From contig NZ_JABFDG010000006.1 in NCBI RefSeq assembly GCF_013403955.1, positions 124,001 through 188,000 on the forward strand: DNA of 64,000 nucleotides, read 5' to 3'. The stretch comes from Winogradskyella vidalii (GTDB lineage: Bacteria; Bacteroidota; Bacteroidia; Flavobacteriales; Flavobacteriaceae). This document shows, in pieces, positions 1 through 9,995 of the stretch. Position 1 is the stretch's first letter; each line of letters starts with the position of its first letter. The translations under genes and the position numbers were made by a program. The notes under the pieces were generated by a model. The model worked only from the letters and a program-made list of their open reading frames with translations. It was not told where the DNA came from and did no database searches.

Positions 1-1
1 C

Positions 2-1099
2 GACTTACGAGAAAGCTTCCATACCAAAGCGTTTTTTATTGGTGGAAATGTTCGAAAAATGGTGGGGAATACCGTAGATTATATTCCTATTTTTTTAAGC
101 GATATTCCAAGTTTATTTCGTGAAGGCTATATGGACTTAGATGTCGTTTTAGTAAACGTTTCTCCACCAGATAAACATGGTTTTTGTTCCTTAGGAATTT
201 CAGTAGATATTGTTATTTCTGGTATTGAACAGGGTAAAAAAGTGATTGCACAAATCAATCCAAAGATGCCAAGAACTTTTGGTGATGGTTTGGTTCATTT
301 AAACAAATTTGATGCTTGTGTTTTAGTCGAAGATGATATACACGAAATGAAATTTGTTGCGCCTACTAAAGAAGAGCAAGCTATTGGTAAGCATATTGCC
401 GGCATTATAGATGATGGTGCAACGCTTCAAATGGGAATTGGTGGTATTCCAAATGCCGTATTAACCTATTTAACCAATCATAAAGATTTAGGGGTTCATA
501 CAGAAATGTTTTCTGAAGGTATTGTAGATTTAGTTGAAAAAGGTATTGTTAATGGTTCTCAGAAAAAAGTAAATCCGTTTAAAATCATTTCAGGTTTTGC
601 CATGGGAACACGTCGATTATACGATTTTATGGATGACAATCCAGAGATAGAAATGAATGACATCGCCTATGTAAATGACACCTCTATTATTCGTCAAAAC
701 CCAAAAGTCACGGCAATCAATTCTGCTATAGAAATTGATTTAACAGGTCAGGTTTGTGCGGATTCTATCGGAACACGTATGTTCTCTGGTGTTGGTGGTC
801 AAATGGATTTTATGCGTGGTGCTGCTTTATCTAAAGGCGGAAAACCAATTATCGCTATCCCATCGATGACTTCAAAAGGTGTTTCAAAAATAGTATCTTT
901 GTTAAAACCCGGGTCTGGTGTTGTAACTACCAGAGCACATGCAAGATATGTTGCAACAGAGTATGGTATTGCAGAATTGTTTGGTAAAAGTTTAAGAGAA
1001 CGTGCAGAATCACTTCGAGATATCGCACATCCAGACAGTAGAGAAGAATTAGATAAAGCTATTTTTGAACGATTTGGAAGTAGTTTAACGATAAAGTAA
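2..1099 (+). CDS. Acetyl-CoA hydrolase/CoA-transferase family protein (5' end outside window)
   Basis: The reading frame is open from the first bases of the window, so the true start lies upstream; about 365 C-terminal residues are visible against roughly 430 for the family. The protein matches the acetyl-CoA hydrolase/transferase family (4-hydroxybutyrate CoA-transferase type), which exchanges CoA between short-chain acids. Seen: a glycine-rich MGIGGIPNAV segment followed by HTEMFSEGIVDL, a conserved acidic stretch of the family, and a C-terminal part with ARYVATEYGIAELFGK typical of the second domain. It lies 20 bp before the methylmalonyl-CoA mutase genes and is probably co-transcribed with them. 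By analogy with ScpC of the E. coli sbm cluster it may move CoA from propionyl-CoA to succinate; that substrate is an inference, acetate is equally possible. Confidence 0.85.
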   Translation, partial: DLRESFHTKAFFIGGNVRKMVGNTVDYIPIFLSDIPSLFREGYMDLDVVLVNVSPPDKHGFCSLGISVDIVISGIEQGKKVIAQINPKMPRTFGDGLVHLNKFDACVLVEDDIHEMKFVAPTKEEQAIGKHIAGIIDDGATLQMGIGGIPNAVLTYLTNHKDLGVHTEMFSEGIVDLVEKGIVNGSQKKVNPFKIISGFAMGTRRLYDFMDDNPEIEMNDIAYVNDTSIIRQNPKVTAINSAIEIDLTGQVCADSIGTRMFSGVGGQMDFMRGAALSKGGKPIIAIPSMTSKGVSKIVSLLKPGSGVVTTRAHARYVATEYGIAELFGKSLRERAESLRDIAHPDSREELDKAIFERFGSSLTIK

Positions 1100-1119
1100 T
1101 TTTAAGAATACGAAAGATT

Positions 1120-2919
1120 ATGAATAATAAAAACAAACCTCTTTTTTCAGAATTCTCACCAGTTTCTAAAGAACAGTGGATGGAACGCGTGACTGTAGAT
1201 TTAAAAGGTGCTGATTTTGATAGAAAACTCGTATGGAAAAATTTAAGTGGAATTGATATTCAACCGAGCTATACAAGTGAAGATAATATCACTCAGCTTA
1301 AAAATACAGGCGAAAACGCTCAAGCATTAGTCAATTATAGAAGTATTATAGTTACCTCTGCAGTAGAGAGTAATACATTAGCTCTTAAAGCTATTGAAGA
1401 AGGTATTAATGGTCTCATTTTTCAAGTAGAAAATCATGTCGCTGTAGCAGATCTTTTAAAAAATATCGACTTAGAAACTATAACGGTATCATTTAAATTA
1501 AAGTCAGATGCAACGGTTTTTACCAAGGAATTAGTCGCTTTTGCTAAAGGAAAGCACCTCAAAGGCTACCTAGACACAGGTTTATTTTCTAATTATGTGA
1601 CTACAGGCACTTTTGATGAGCAACAGATTGAGGTCGCTGCAGAATTGGTGAAATTAACGGCTGATTTTCCTAACTTTAAAGCACTAACAGTTTCAGGAAC
1701 GGAATATTTAGATTCTGGAGCTAATCAAGTGCAAGAGATTGCTTATACTTTAAATGCTTTAGTCTTTTTAGTTGAAAAGCTAAGAGTTAAGGACATTAGC
1801 ACGCAAGAGATTTTTAATAATTTAAATTTTCTTCTAGCTATTGGTTTAGAATATTTTGTTGAAATCGGAAAATTTAGAGCCTTCAACAATCTATTAACTG
1901 AAGTCGCTGCAAAATATGAAGTTGCGGATTTTTCTAATGTAATAACGGCTAAAACGTCTATATGGAGTAAATCTATAACCGATGCAGAAACTAATTTATT
2001 GCGTTGTACAACAGAAGCTATGGCTGCTATATTAGGTAATGTCAATGGAGTTTTAATTGACCCTTATGACAAAGAATTTAAAACCCCTTCTGATTTTTCA
2101 AGTCGTATCGCCGGAAATATCACTACGATTTTAAAAGAAGAATCTTATTTTGGAAAAGTAAATAATCCTGTTGATGGCTCTTATTATATTGAAGAAGTCA
2201 GTTCTAAAATTGCAGAAAAAGCTTTAGAGTTATTTAAAACTATTGAACAAGAAGGTGGATTTTACAAGGCTTTTGAAAACGAAACGATTCAACAACAAAT
2301 TGCTGAGATTCGTCTTAAAAAACTAAAATTAATAAGTCAACGTCGTACAGCTATGGTTGGGATTAATAAATACCCGAACCTCATGGAAAAAGTAGATAAA
2401 AATTTATTATCTAACTCCAATGCATCCAATCCAAAAGTACTGACACCAAGGCGTGCTTCTTTAGAAATTGAAGCGATGCGTCGGGTAACAGAAACATTAG
2501 TTGAAGAAACTAACATACGTCCTATTGTGCAATTAGCGAGTTATGGTAATTTAACTATGCGAAAAGCGCGAGCAGCATTTGCTTACGATTTTATTGGCGT
2601 TAGTGGTTTTGATGTGCACCAAGAAGAAAGCTTTGAAAACGCTACTGTTGCTGCTTATGAAAGTGCAAAATCAGAGGCTCATGTTGTAGTTATTTGTAGT
2701 TCTGATGACGATTATGATGCTACTGCACTCGACTTTGTAAACACATTTAGAGCAATTAATAAGGATAAAGTATTGTTATTAGCAGGAGCACCTAAAAATA
2801 TGGAAGAATTAACTGAAGCTGGTTTAGATGGTGTGGTTAATATGAGAACTGATGTTCTTGTAACCCTTTCTGCTATTCAGGAAAAAATCCAAAAAACCTT
2901 TACATCTTTAGAAGTATAA
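1120..2919 (+). CDS. mutA: Methylmalonyl-CoA mutase small (beta) subunit
   Basis: 599 residues, close to the usual 600-640 for the non-catalytic subunit of heterodimeric methylmalonyl-CoA mutase, which interconverts methylmalonyl-CoA and succinyl-CoA with adenosylcobalamin. The TIM-barrel part covers roughly residues 20-430 and a Rossmann-like B12-type domain the last 130. Unlike MutB, that last domain has no DxHxxG cobalamin ligand motif (the corresponding area reads GFDVHQEESFENATV), which is the hallmark of the small subunit. It sits between the CoA-transferase (20 bp upstream) and mutB (48 bp downstream) in one direction, so an operon is likely. The assignment is firm from the family pattern and the neighbour. 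Confidence 0.93.
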   Translation: MNNKNKPLFSEFSPVSKEQWMERVTVDLKGADFDRKLVWKNLSGIDIQPSYTSEDNITQLKNTGENAQALVNYRSIIVTSAVESNTLALKAIEEGINGLIFQVENHVAVADLLKNIDLETITVSFKLKSDATVFTKELVAFAKGKHLKGYLDTGLFSNYVTTGTFDEQQIEVAAELVKLTADFPNFKALTVSGTEYLDSGANQVQEIAYTLNALVFLVEKLRVKDISTQEIFNNLNFLLAIGLEYFVEIGKFRAFNNLLTEVAAKYEVADFSNVITAKTSIWSKSITDAETNLLRCTTEAMAAILGNVNGVLIDPYDKEFKTPSDFSSRIAGNITTILKEESYFGKVNNPVDGSYYIEEVSSKIAEKALELFKTIEQEGGFYKAFENETIQQQIAEIRLKKLKLISQRRTAMVGINKYPNLMEKVDKNLLSNSNASNPKVLTPRRASLEIEAMRRVTETLVEETNIRPIVQLASYGNLTMRKARAAFAYDFIGVSGFDVHQEESFENATVAAYESAKSEAHVVVICSSDDDYDATALDFVNTFRAINKDKVLLLAGAPKNMEELTEAGLDGVVNMRTDVLVTLSAIQEKIQKTFTSLEV

Positions 2920-2967
2920 AGTGCTTTTGCAATTTATATAACTAATGAAATCTTTAAATAAAACGAC

Positions 2968-5103
2968 ATGAAACCCGATTTTTCAGATATAACATTAAAC
3001 GCAACTGTAAAACCTACAGTTGAAACTAAAGCGCAGTCTCAAGACGTTTGGAATACACCCGAAGGTATCCCTGTTAAAAAACACTTTACAAAAGACGATA
3101 TTTCAGAAGCAGAACATTTACAGTTTACAGCTGGTATACCGCCTTTTTTAAGAGGACCATACTCAGCCATGTATGCTATGCGTCCTTGGACTATTCGTCA
3201 ATATGCCGGATTTTCAACTGCAGAAGAGTCCAATGCATTTTACAGAAGAAACTTAGCGGCAGGTCAAAAAGGACTATCCGTAGCATTTGATTTAGCTACA
3301 CACCGTGGTTATGATTCGGATCATCCACGTGTAACAGGTGATGTTGGTAAAGCAGGTGTGGCTATCGATTCTATTTTAGACATGGAGATTTTGTTCGATC
3401 AAATTCCCTTAGATAAAATGTCGGTATCTATGACCATGAATGGTGCTGTATTGCCAATTATGGCTTTCTATATTGCTGCGGCTAAAAAACAAGGTGTACC
3501 TTTAGATAAACTTTCCGGAACAATTCAGAATGATATTTTAAAGGAATTTATGGTGCGTAACACTTACATTTATCCTCCATTGCCTTCTATGAGAATCATT
3601 GGTGATATTTTTGATTACACCACTAAATACATGCCTAAGTTTAATTCCATTTCCATTAGTGGTTATCACATGCAAGAAGCAGGTGCAACCGCAGATATTG
3701 AATTAGCATACACCTTAGCTGATGGCATGGAATATATTAGAACCGGTTTAAAATCGGGATTAAAAATTGATGAATTTGCGCCGCGTTTATCCTTCTTTTG
3801 GGCTGTGGGTATGAATCACTTTATGGAGATTGCTAAAATGCGTGCTGCACGTATGCTTTGGGCAAAAATCATAAAATCATTCAATCCAAAGAATCCAAAA
3901 TCGATGGCTTTACGTACACATAGTCAGACATCGGGTTGGAGTTTAAGTGAGCAAGATCCTTTTAATAATGTAGCGCGTACTTGTGTTGAAGCTATGGCAG
4001 CAACATTAGGAGGCACGCAATCGTTACACACTAATGCTTTAGATGAAGCTATTGCTTTACCTACCGATTTTTCAGCAAGAATTGCACGTAATACACAGAT
4101 TTTTATTCAAGATGAAACCCAAATGACAAAGTCAGTAGATCCTTGGGCTGGTTCTTATTATGTGGAATATTTAACACAGGAAATTGCTAAAAAAGCTTGG
4201 AAACTGATTGAAGAGGTTGAAGAACTTGGTGGTATGGCCAAAGCGATTGAAACTGGCGTTCCTAAATTAAGAATTGAAGAAGCTTCTGCACGTAAACAAG
4301 CACGATTAGATTCTGGACAAGATATTTTAGTTGGAGTAAATAAGTACAAAACCACTGAAAAATCTAATATTGAAATTTTAGAGGTTGATAATACCGTGGT
4401 GAGAGAGTCACAAATTGCACGTTTAAACAAGATGAAATCTGAACGAGATTCTGAACTTGTTGCAGCAAACCTAAAAGCCTTAGAAGATTGTGCTGGCGGT
4501 AAACAAGGTAACTTATTAGAATTGGCTGTAGAAGCTGCAGAGAATTTTGCTACATTAGGTGAAATTTCAGATGCTTTAGAAGTGCACTTCGGTAGACATA
4601 AAGCAGCAACAAAACTAATAAGCGGTGTTTATGGTAGTGAAGTAAATAATGATACCACTTATGAACGCGCTCAAAAATTAGCCGATAAATTTGCTGAAAT
4701 TGAAGGACGAAGACCAAGAGTAATGATTGCTAAAATGGGGCAAGATGGCCATGATCGTGGTGCAAAAGTGGTCGCTTCAAGTTTTGCTGATTTAGGCTTT
4801 GATGTGGATATGGGATCCTTATTTCAAACACCAGAGGAAGTGGCTAAACAAGCCATTGAAAATGATGTGCATTTTGTAGGTGCTTCAAGTTTAGCTGCGG
4901 GACATAAAACCTTAATTCCACAATTAATAGGCGAATTAGAAAAATTAGGTCGACCAGATATTATGGTGTTTGCAGGTGGTGTAATTCCTGCTCAAGATTA
5001 TGACTTTTTATTAGAACGAAAAGTGGTCGCAATTTTTGGTCCTGGTACAGTGATTTCAGAATCAGCTATTACCATTATGGAAAAATATTTAGAGAAAGAA
5101 TAA
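2968..5103 (+). CDS. mutB: Methylmalonyl-CoA mutase large (alpha) subunit
   Basis: 711 residues, the expected length for the catalytic, adenosylcobalamin-binding subunit. The N-terminal half carries the substrate-binding TIM barrel with the conserved [20 protein letters not shown] stretch near residue 60; the C-terminal B12 domain carries the cobalamin ligand motif DGHDRG (Asp593, His595, Gly598 of DxHxxG). All parts of a functional mutase are present. It follows mutA closely and ends before a strong hairpin terminator at 5221-5257. The matching chaperone GTPase MeaB is on the opposite strand at 6055-7059. Together with the CoA-transferase the module suits propionate or branched-chain amino acid breakdown; the epimerase and propionyl-CoA carboxylase are not in this window. 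Confidence 0.97.
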   Translation: MKPDFSDITLNATVKPTVETKAQSQDVWNTPEGIPVKKHFTKDDISEAEHLQFTAGIPPFLRGPYSAMYAMRPWTIRQYAGFSTAEESNAFYRRNLAAGQKGLSVAFDLATHRGYDSDHPRVTGDVGKAGVAIDSILDMEILFDQIPLDKMSVSMTMNGAVLPIMAFYIAAAKKQGVPLDKLSGTIQNDILKEFMVRNTYIYPPLPSMRIIGDIFDYTTKYMPKFNSISISGYHMQEAGATADIELAYTLADGMEYIRTGLKSGLKIDEFAPRLSFFWAVGMNHFMEIAKMRAARMLWAKIIKSFNPKNPKSMALRTHSQTSGWSLSEQDPFNNVARTCVEAMAATLGGTQSLHTNALDEAIALPTDFSARIARNTQIFIQDETQMTKSVDPWAGSYYVEYLTQEIAKKAWKLIEEVEELGGMAKAIETGVPKLRIEEASARKQARLDSGQDILVGVNKYKTTEKSNIEILEVDNTVVRESQIARLNKMKSERDSELVAANLKALEDCAGGKQGNLLELAVEAAENFATLGEISDALEVHFGRHKAATKLISGVYGSEVNNDTTYERAQKLADKFAEIEGRRPRVMIAKMGQDGHDRGAKVVASSFADLGFDVDMGSLFQTPEEVAKQAIENDVHFVGASSLAAGHKTLIPQLIGELEKLGRPDIMVFAGGVIPAQDYDFLLERKVVAIFGPGTVISESAITIMEKYLEKE

Positions 5104-5220
5104 TCGAAGCATATAAATACTATCAGTTTGGGTACAGGAGAAACTAAATTTTTAATTAGGGTGTAAATTCTTTTCGATTGTGCACAACTGGCTTTTGCTA
5201 TGTAGGAATATAGCAATTGA

Positions 5221-5257
5221 AAAGCCTAAATATTTCAATATTTAGGCTTTTGTTTTT
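5221..5257. terminator. Bidirectional hairpin terminator between mutB and the thioesterase gene
   Basis: A perfect 14-bp inverted repeat (5221-5234 with 5237-5250) is followed by TGTTTTT on the + strand and is preceded by A-rich sequence usable as a U-tract on the - strand. It lies between two convergent genes, the place where a shared terminator is expected. Confidence 0.8.
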
Positions 5258-5266
5258 AGTTGCAGG

Positions 5267-6019
5267 TTAATGCTTTTTCCATATCGTTGTAGCCGTAGCA
5301 CAAACTTTATCACTACCTTCAATTGTTATGGTATGATGAAATTTATTTGGAGTTTCAAGTTCCTTAGTTAAAGAGATGACTGTATCTCCAAATTGTGCTT
5401 CAGAAATAAAACGGCCATCAATAAGATGTAAAAAGTGCGTGTTTATAATGTCTTCAGGAATAGACTCTAAAACCCATTGCAAATACCGAATATTATTAAC
5501 ATGCTTATTCATGTCGGTATCAAAGCGGTTTACTTTAAATTGTCCTATATAATCAGCCTGATCAACGGCTTCAATTTTTTGCTTTATGTTTAGTTCAATT
5601 GAACTTTCATTAAAAAGCGACCATTTCTCTTTTATGTCAGTAAAAATAGGGGTTGGTCGTCTCTTTTCGATATCAAAAAACACCCATAAGCCTTTAGCTC
5701 GGCCTATAATATTTTGGTGTTCGTCTAAAATTAAATTTTCACGAAAGCCTTTAATCGTGGAATAACTAGATAGCCAAGTTCTAACGGTTATTTTTTCTTT
5801 GTAATTGGGATAACGGTCCATTTGTAATCCACCAGAAAATAAAACCCAACCAATGTTTTTTTTTAACAAATCAAATAAACTATAATCAATAGCATAACAA
5901 TGTTCTGCTGCAGTTTCTTCTAATAAGGCTAACATAATTGCTGGTGTTGCTAAACCTAACTCATTCATTTCAAAATAGCGTAATTCAAACTGCTTATCAA
6001 AATATTTGTCAAAGGCCAT
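5267..6019 (-). CDS. Acyl-ACP thioesterase (FatA/FatB-like)
   Basis: 250 residues, the usual size of bacterial FatA-type acyl-ACP thioesterases, with two hot-dog folds in tandem. The second fold holds the family active-site signature DTDMNKHVNN, with Asn171 and His173 in the positions of the plant FatB catalytic Asn and His. The N-terminal fold contains YFEMNELGLATPAIML and a long helix. The enzyme would release free fatty acids from acyl-ACP in the cytoplasm. It starts 35 bp downstream of meaB on the same strand, so the two may share a transcript, although no functional link to MeaB is obvious. No signal peptide is seen. The ATG start gives a full-length hot-dog domain. Confidence 0.87.
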   Translation of the reverse strand: MAFDKYFDKQFELRYFEMNELGLATPAIMLALLEETAAEHCYAIDYSLFDLLKKNIGWVLFSGGLQMDRYPNYKEKITVRTWLSSYSTIKGFRENLILDEHQNIIGRAKGLWVFFDIEKRRPTPIFTDIKEKWSLFNESSIELNIKQKIEAVDQADYIGQFKVNRFDTDMNKHVNNIRYLQWVLESIPEDIINTHFLHLIDGRFISEAQFGDTVISLTKELETPNKFHHTITIEGSDKVCATATTIWKKH

Positions 6020-6054
6020 AGTTCATATTTATCAAAGGTTAGCGTAAGTTGTTT

Positions 6055-7059
6055 TTAAAATGAATTTTTAAATTTTTCAATAATCTGAAGTGCCGCTTTT
6101 ACAGGAGAAATTTCAGAAGACACAATAGCGTTTTCTAATTGAGAAAGTTCACTTTTTATATGTTTAGAACCATAAAACATATGCTTAAGCTCTTCATTAA
6201 TGTTATTGTACATCCATTTGATTTGTTGGTGATTTCTATTTTTTACAAAATAGCCATTTTCATCAACTAAAGCTTTGTATTTTAAGACTTGCTCCCAAAC
6301 ATTAGAGATTCCGATGTTTTTTGTAGAGGAAGCAGTGCTTACCACAGGACTCCATCCGGATTCAGATAACGGAAATATATGTAAGGCATTTTGGTATTGC
6401 CGCTTAGCAATCTTACTCTGTGTAACATTGTCGCCATCTGCTTTATTAATAACGAGCATATCGGCCATTTCCATGATGCCTTTTTTAATGCCTTGTAATT
6501 CATCACCAGCACCAGACAACATTAAAAGTAAGAAGAAATCCGTCATGCCATGTACTGCGGTTTCGGATTGACCAACACCAACGGTTTCAATTAAAATAAC
6601 ATCATAGCCTGCAGCTTCACAAAGCAACATAGTTTCACCTGTTTTGTTGGCAACACCACCCAAGGTGTCTCCTGAAGACGATGGTCTAATATAGGCTTCA
6701 TCTATGTTTGCTAATTCTTCCATTCGTGTTTTGTCACCAAGAATACTACCTTTAGAACGCTGACTACTAGGGTCAATTGATAAAATAGCAACTTTATGAC
6801 CTTCTTTTACAAGGTATAAACCAAAGGCTTCAATAAATGTACTTTTACCAACACCAGGTACACCAGTAATACCAATACGAATAGAATTTCCAGAATTTGG
6901 TAATATGGCCTGAACAATTTCTTTTGCTAAGATTTTATCACTTTCCAAATTACTTTCAATAATGGTTATCGCTCGAGACAACATAACACGATCTTCCGCT
7001 AAAATCCCATCGATATAAGCTTTTGATGTTAACCTGTTTTTGGGTTTGTAATTTTTCAT
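6055..7059 (-). CDS. meaB: Methylmalonyl-CoA mutase-associated GTPase MeaB
   Basis: 334 residues, a G3E-family P-loop GTPase that gates cobalamin loading and protects methylmalonyl-CoA mutase from inactivation. Seen: Walker A GVPGVGKS at residues 66-73, the SIDPSSQRSKGSILGDKTRM switch region typical of ArgK/MeaB, the ETVGVGQSE motif that replaces DxxG, and NKADGDN as the guanine-specificity NKxD motif. It faces the mutAB operon tail to tail rather than being in it, with the thioesterase gene downstream. A perfect -7 box on the - strand lies at 7107-7114, about 45 bp before the start codon. Confidence 0.95.
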   Translation of the reverse strand: MKNYKPKNRLTSKAYIDGILAEDRVMLSRAITIIESNLESDKILAKEIVQAILPNSGNSIRIGITGVPGVGKSTFIEAFGLYLVKEGHKVAILSIDPSSQRSKGSILGDKTRMEELANIDEAYIRPSSSGDTLGGVANKTGETMLLCEAAGYDVILIETVGVGQSETAVHGMTDFFLLLMLSGAGDELQGIKKGIMEMADMLVINKADGDNVTQSKIAKRQYQNALHIFPLSESGWSPVVSTASSTKNIGISNVWEQVLKYKALVDENGYFVKNRNHQQIKWMYNNINEELKHMFYGSKHIKSELSQLENAIVSSEISPVKAALQIIEKFKNSF

Positions 7060-7387
7060 TTTTGTGATATTATGCTTCGTAAATTCCTTAAGATGGTCAC
7101 CTCAAACAAAGATACAGATAATGCAAAAAACAGCATAGTTTATATGACGCTTTTAAATGGTTTTTTCAACAGGGAATTAAATGGTAATACGCTAGTAAAA
7201 CAGTCGCCAAACACGAAGCTTTACACAACCTGATTCATGATAAAAATTATATCAAAATCCTAAACTCATAAAAATCTCGTCGATACAATTAAGGGTTTTG
7301 TATAGAGAAGATCAACAACTATATATTACAGTTTAATAACATAACATATCGTTTCATCTTTGAAGTGTTAATTAAAAACACGGTAAA
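7060..7387. other. Divergent intergenic region between meaB and the TolC operon
   Basis: 328 bp without a convincing gene. It must hold the promoters of both divergent units. On the - strand there is an exact TATCTTTG (7107-7114) for meaB; on the + strand CATCTTTG near 7348 is a 7-of-8 match for the TolC operon. No repeat, RNA gene or riboswitch was recognised. Confidence 0.5.
7107..7114 (-). promoter_or_regulatory. Candidate -7 promoter box for meaB
   Basis: On the - strand these bases read TATCTTTG, an exact match to the Bacteroidota -7 consensus TAnnTTTG, about 48 bp upstream of the meaB start codon. No TTG -33 box is found at 17-23 bp spacing, so support is partial. Confidence 0.4.
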
Positions 7388-8719
7388 ATGAAATCATACC
7401 TATACATCATAGTTCTACTTCTAGCAAAGCTTAGTTTTGCTCAGGAAGAGACAACGACTTCATCACAAAAAATATGGTCTTTAGAAGATTGTATAAACTA
7501 TGCCATAGAAAACAACATTACGGTTAAAGAGGCAACTTTAAATAAAGAACTTGCAGAAGTGGATTATAGCGCCACAAAATCATCTCGATTACCAAATTTA
7601 TTTGGGAGTGCATCGCAAAGTTTTTCTAGTGGGAATACTATTGATCCTATAACAAGTGACTATGTAACGGATCAAATCCACAGTACTAATGTGGGAATTA
7701 ATAGTTCTATGACTCTGTTTCAAGGTAACCAAATTAACAATCAAATTAAGCAAAGCAAATTGTTATTTGACCAAAGCATTTTACAAGAAGACGTTGAAAA
7801 AAACAATATCATTTTAAATATTTTAGAAATCTACTTACAAACTTTATACAGTAAGGAAAGCATAACGGTTGCTGAAAATAATTTTGAAGCTTCAGAAAAT
7901 GAAGTCGCTAGAGCAAAAGCGCGTTTAGATGCTGGTACTATAGCGTTAAGCGATTACACAGAAGCACAAAGTCAGGCTGCAACAAACCGATACAATATTA
8001 TCGCGGCTAAAAATGACTATCAACAAAACATTATTACACTTAAACAATTATTAGAATTAACACCTACCGATAATTTAGAAATTGAAACTATTTCTGAAAA
8101 CATGAATGTGGTAAATCTTGAATTAAACAAACTAGATATTTACAACAAGGCGCTGGGAATTTTACCAGAAGTAAAAGCGAGCGATCTTAATATTGAAGTA
8201 AATGAAAAAGCATTAGACATCGCTAAAGGAGCTTATTTACCAACCTTAACGTTATCTGGTAGTGTGGGTTCTGGTTATACAAGTATTAACGACAATACCT
8301 TTTCAGACCAGTTTGATATAAATTTTAATCAACGACTCGGTTTATCGTTAAACATTCCAATTTTTAATAGAAATCAAACCAAAGCAGCGGTTCAATCGGC
8401 ACAAATTAATATAGAAAAAGCCCAAATTCAGAAACAATCTACTGAAAAAGACCTCTACAAACGAGTAGAAACAGCATATCAAAATGCCGTATCTGCTCAA
8501 GAACAAGTTATAGCGGCAGAGGCCTCAATGGTTGCTGCAGAGCAATCTTATCAACTGGCACAAAAGACCTATGAATTAGGAGCGCTAAGCACAACTGATT
8601 TAGTAATTAGTCAAAATACATACACTAACACGCAACAAAATTATTTACAAGCAAAATACCTCAATGTGCTATACCACCAACTCTTACAATATTACCAAGG
8701 AAACGATATTAAACTTTAA
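7388..8719 (+). CDS. TolC family outer membrane efflux protein
   Basis: 443 residues with a clear signal peptide (about residues 1-18, ending LSFAQ). Two similar halves with long alpha-helical coiled segments and beta-strand stretches match the outer membrane efflux protein (OEP) family; the first half opens with WSLEDCINYAIENN and the second with KALDIAKGAYLPTLTLSGSV, the usual repeated motifs. It would form the trimeric outer-membrane channel for the downstream adaptor and ABC genes (65 bp downstream), giving a complete tripartite exporter. The order TolC, adaptor, ATPase, permease is common in Flavobacteriaceae. The exported substrate cannot be read from sequence. Confidence 0.92.
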   Translation: MKSYLYIIVLLLAKLSFAQEETTTSSQKIWSLEDCINYAIENNITVKEATLNKELAEVDYSATKSSRLPNLFGSASQSFSSGNTIDPITSDYVTDQIHSTNVGINSSMTLFQGNQINNQIKQSKLLFDQSILQEDVEKNNIILNILEIYLQTLYSKESITVAENNFEASENEVARAKARLDAGTIALSDYTEAQSQAATNRYNIIAAKNDYQQNIITLKQLLELTPTDNLEIETISENMNVVNLELNKLDIYNKALGILPEVKASDLNIEVNEKALDIAKGAYLPTLTLSGSVGSGYTSINDNTFSDQFDINFNQRLGLSLNIPIFNRNQTKAAVQSAQINIEKAQIQKQSTEKDLYKRVETAYQNAVSAQEQVIAAEASMVAAEQSYQLAQKTYELGALSTTDLVISQNTYTNTQQNYLQAKYLNVLYHQLLQYYQGNDIKL

Positions 8720-8783
8720 TCTGGTAATTAAGAATTAGTGCGACACTTAGAGCCATTCAAATAATCATAAAATACAAACCATC

Positions 8784-9989
8784 ATGAAAAATAAAAAGAA
8801 AATAATTATCGGTAGTTTGGTCGTAATCGGACTAGCCATTGTGGCCTTCAGCTTCTTAAGAGGCGATGATGCTATTATTATAGAACCAAAAACGGTAGCT
8901 GCTAAAAATGCCAATGTTACTACTATGGTTACAGCAACAGGAACCATTGAGCCTATTAATCAGGTTGATGTAGGAACGCAAGTTTCTGGTGTGGTAGAGA
9001 AAATATATGTAGACTATAACAGTGAGGTAAAAGCCGGACAACTTATCGCCGAGTTAGATAAAACAAACCTTAAAGCCTCGCTTACGCAAGCCCAAGCATC
9101 TTATGATAATGCCGTAAGCCAAAGAAATTACACGCAAACCATTTATGAGCGACAAAAATCATTGTACGATAATCAAGTCATTAGCAAATCAGATTTTGAC
9201 GATGCATCATACAATTACCAAACCGCTAAAGGCACCGTAACGCAACGTTTATCTGATTTACAATCTGCTAGAACTAATTTGGGTTATGCTAATATTTATT
9301 CACCTATAGATGGTGTTGTACTCTCTAGAGCTATAGAAGAGGGGCAAACCGTTGCGGCTAGTTATAGCACACCAACCTTATTTACGATTGCCCAAGATTT
9401 AAAACAAATGCAAGTAGAAGCAGATGTTGATGAAGCAGATATAGGGCAAGTTAAAGAAGGACAGCGTGTAGAATTCACCGTTGATGCTTATATCGGAGAA
9501 ACCTTTAATGGTGTCGTAACACAAGTACGATTAGACCCTACGGTTACTTCAAATGTAGTGACCTATACAGTTGTAATTAAAGCAGATAATGAAGATTTAA
9601 AACTAAAACCCGGACTAACAGCAACCATTTCAATTTTTACTTTAGAATTAAATGATGTCTTAACAGCTGAAGCCAAAGCTATCAATTTTAAACCTGAAGC
9701 TGAAACGCTAGCAACTTATAATGAGCATCATAATTTACAAGACGGAACAACAAGTACATCAGGAAATAGTAAAACACTTTGGGTCTTAGGAAAAGATAGA
9801 AGTATTACTGAAAAAACAGTGACTTTAGGTGCTAGTGATGGTGTAAATGTTCAAATTTTAAGTGGCATTTCTGAAGGTGATGAATTAGTGTACAGTTTAA
9901 AGGGCATTTCTAAAGCAGAAGCCGCAGGTCCTGGAGGATCTAACGAAAGTCCATTTATGCCACAACGACCAGGAGCTAAAAAAAAGTAA
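8784..9989 (+). CDS. MacA/HlyD-type periplasmic adaptor protein
   Basis: 401 residues. Residues about 5-25 form a membrane anchor or uncleaved signal. The biotinyl-lipoyl-like domain (TGTIEPINQVDVGTQVSGVV near residue 55) is followed by a helical hairpin (LTQAQASYDNAV to RLSDLQSARTNLG), the second lipoyl half (YANIYSPIDGVVLSRAIEEG) and beta-barrel domains, the standard order of membrane fusion proteins. It ends with a Gly/Pro/Lys-rich tail. The next gene, the ATPase, starts 6 bp after its stop. This is the adaptor joining the MacB-like transporter to TolC. Confidence 0.92.
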   Translation: MKNKKKIIIGSLVVIGLAIVAFSFLRGDDAIIIEPKTVAAKNANVTTMVTATGTIEPINQVDVGTQVSGVVEKIYVDYNSEVKAGQLIAELDKTNLKASLTQAQASYDNAVSQRNYTQTIYERQKSLYDNQVISKSDFDDASYNYQTAKGTVTQRLSDLQSARTNLGYANIYSPIDGVVLSRAIEEGQTVAASYSTPTLFTIAQDLKQMQVEADVDEADIGQVKEGQRVEFTVDAYIGETFNGVVTQVRLDPTVTSNVVTYTVVIKADNEDLKLKPGLTATISIFTLELNDVLTAEAKAINFKPEAETLATYNEHHNLQDGTTSTSGNSKTLWVLGKDRSITEKTVTLGASDGVNVQILSGISEGDELVYSLKGISKAEAAGPGGSNESPFMPQRPGAKKK

Positions 9990-9995
9990 GCAATC

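Noticed and set aside
7174-7189. 16-bp exact repeat shared with 42314-42329 (GAATTAAATGGTAATA)
   Set aside because: At this AT content a match of this length in 64 kb can occur by chance, and the surroundings of the copies do not align.
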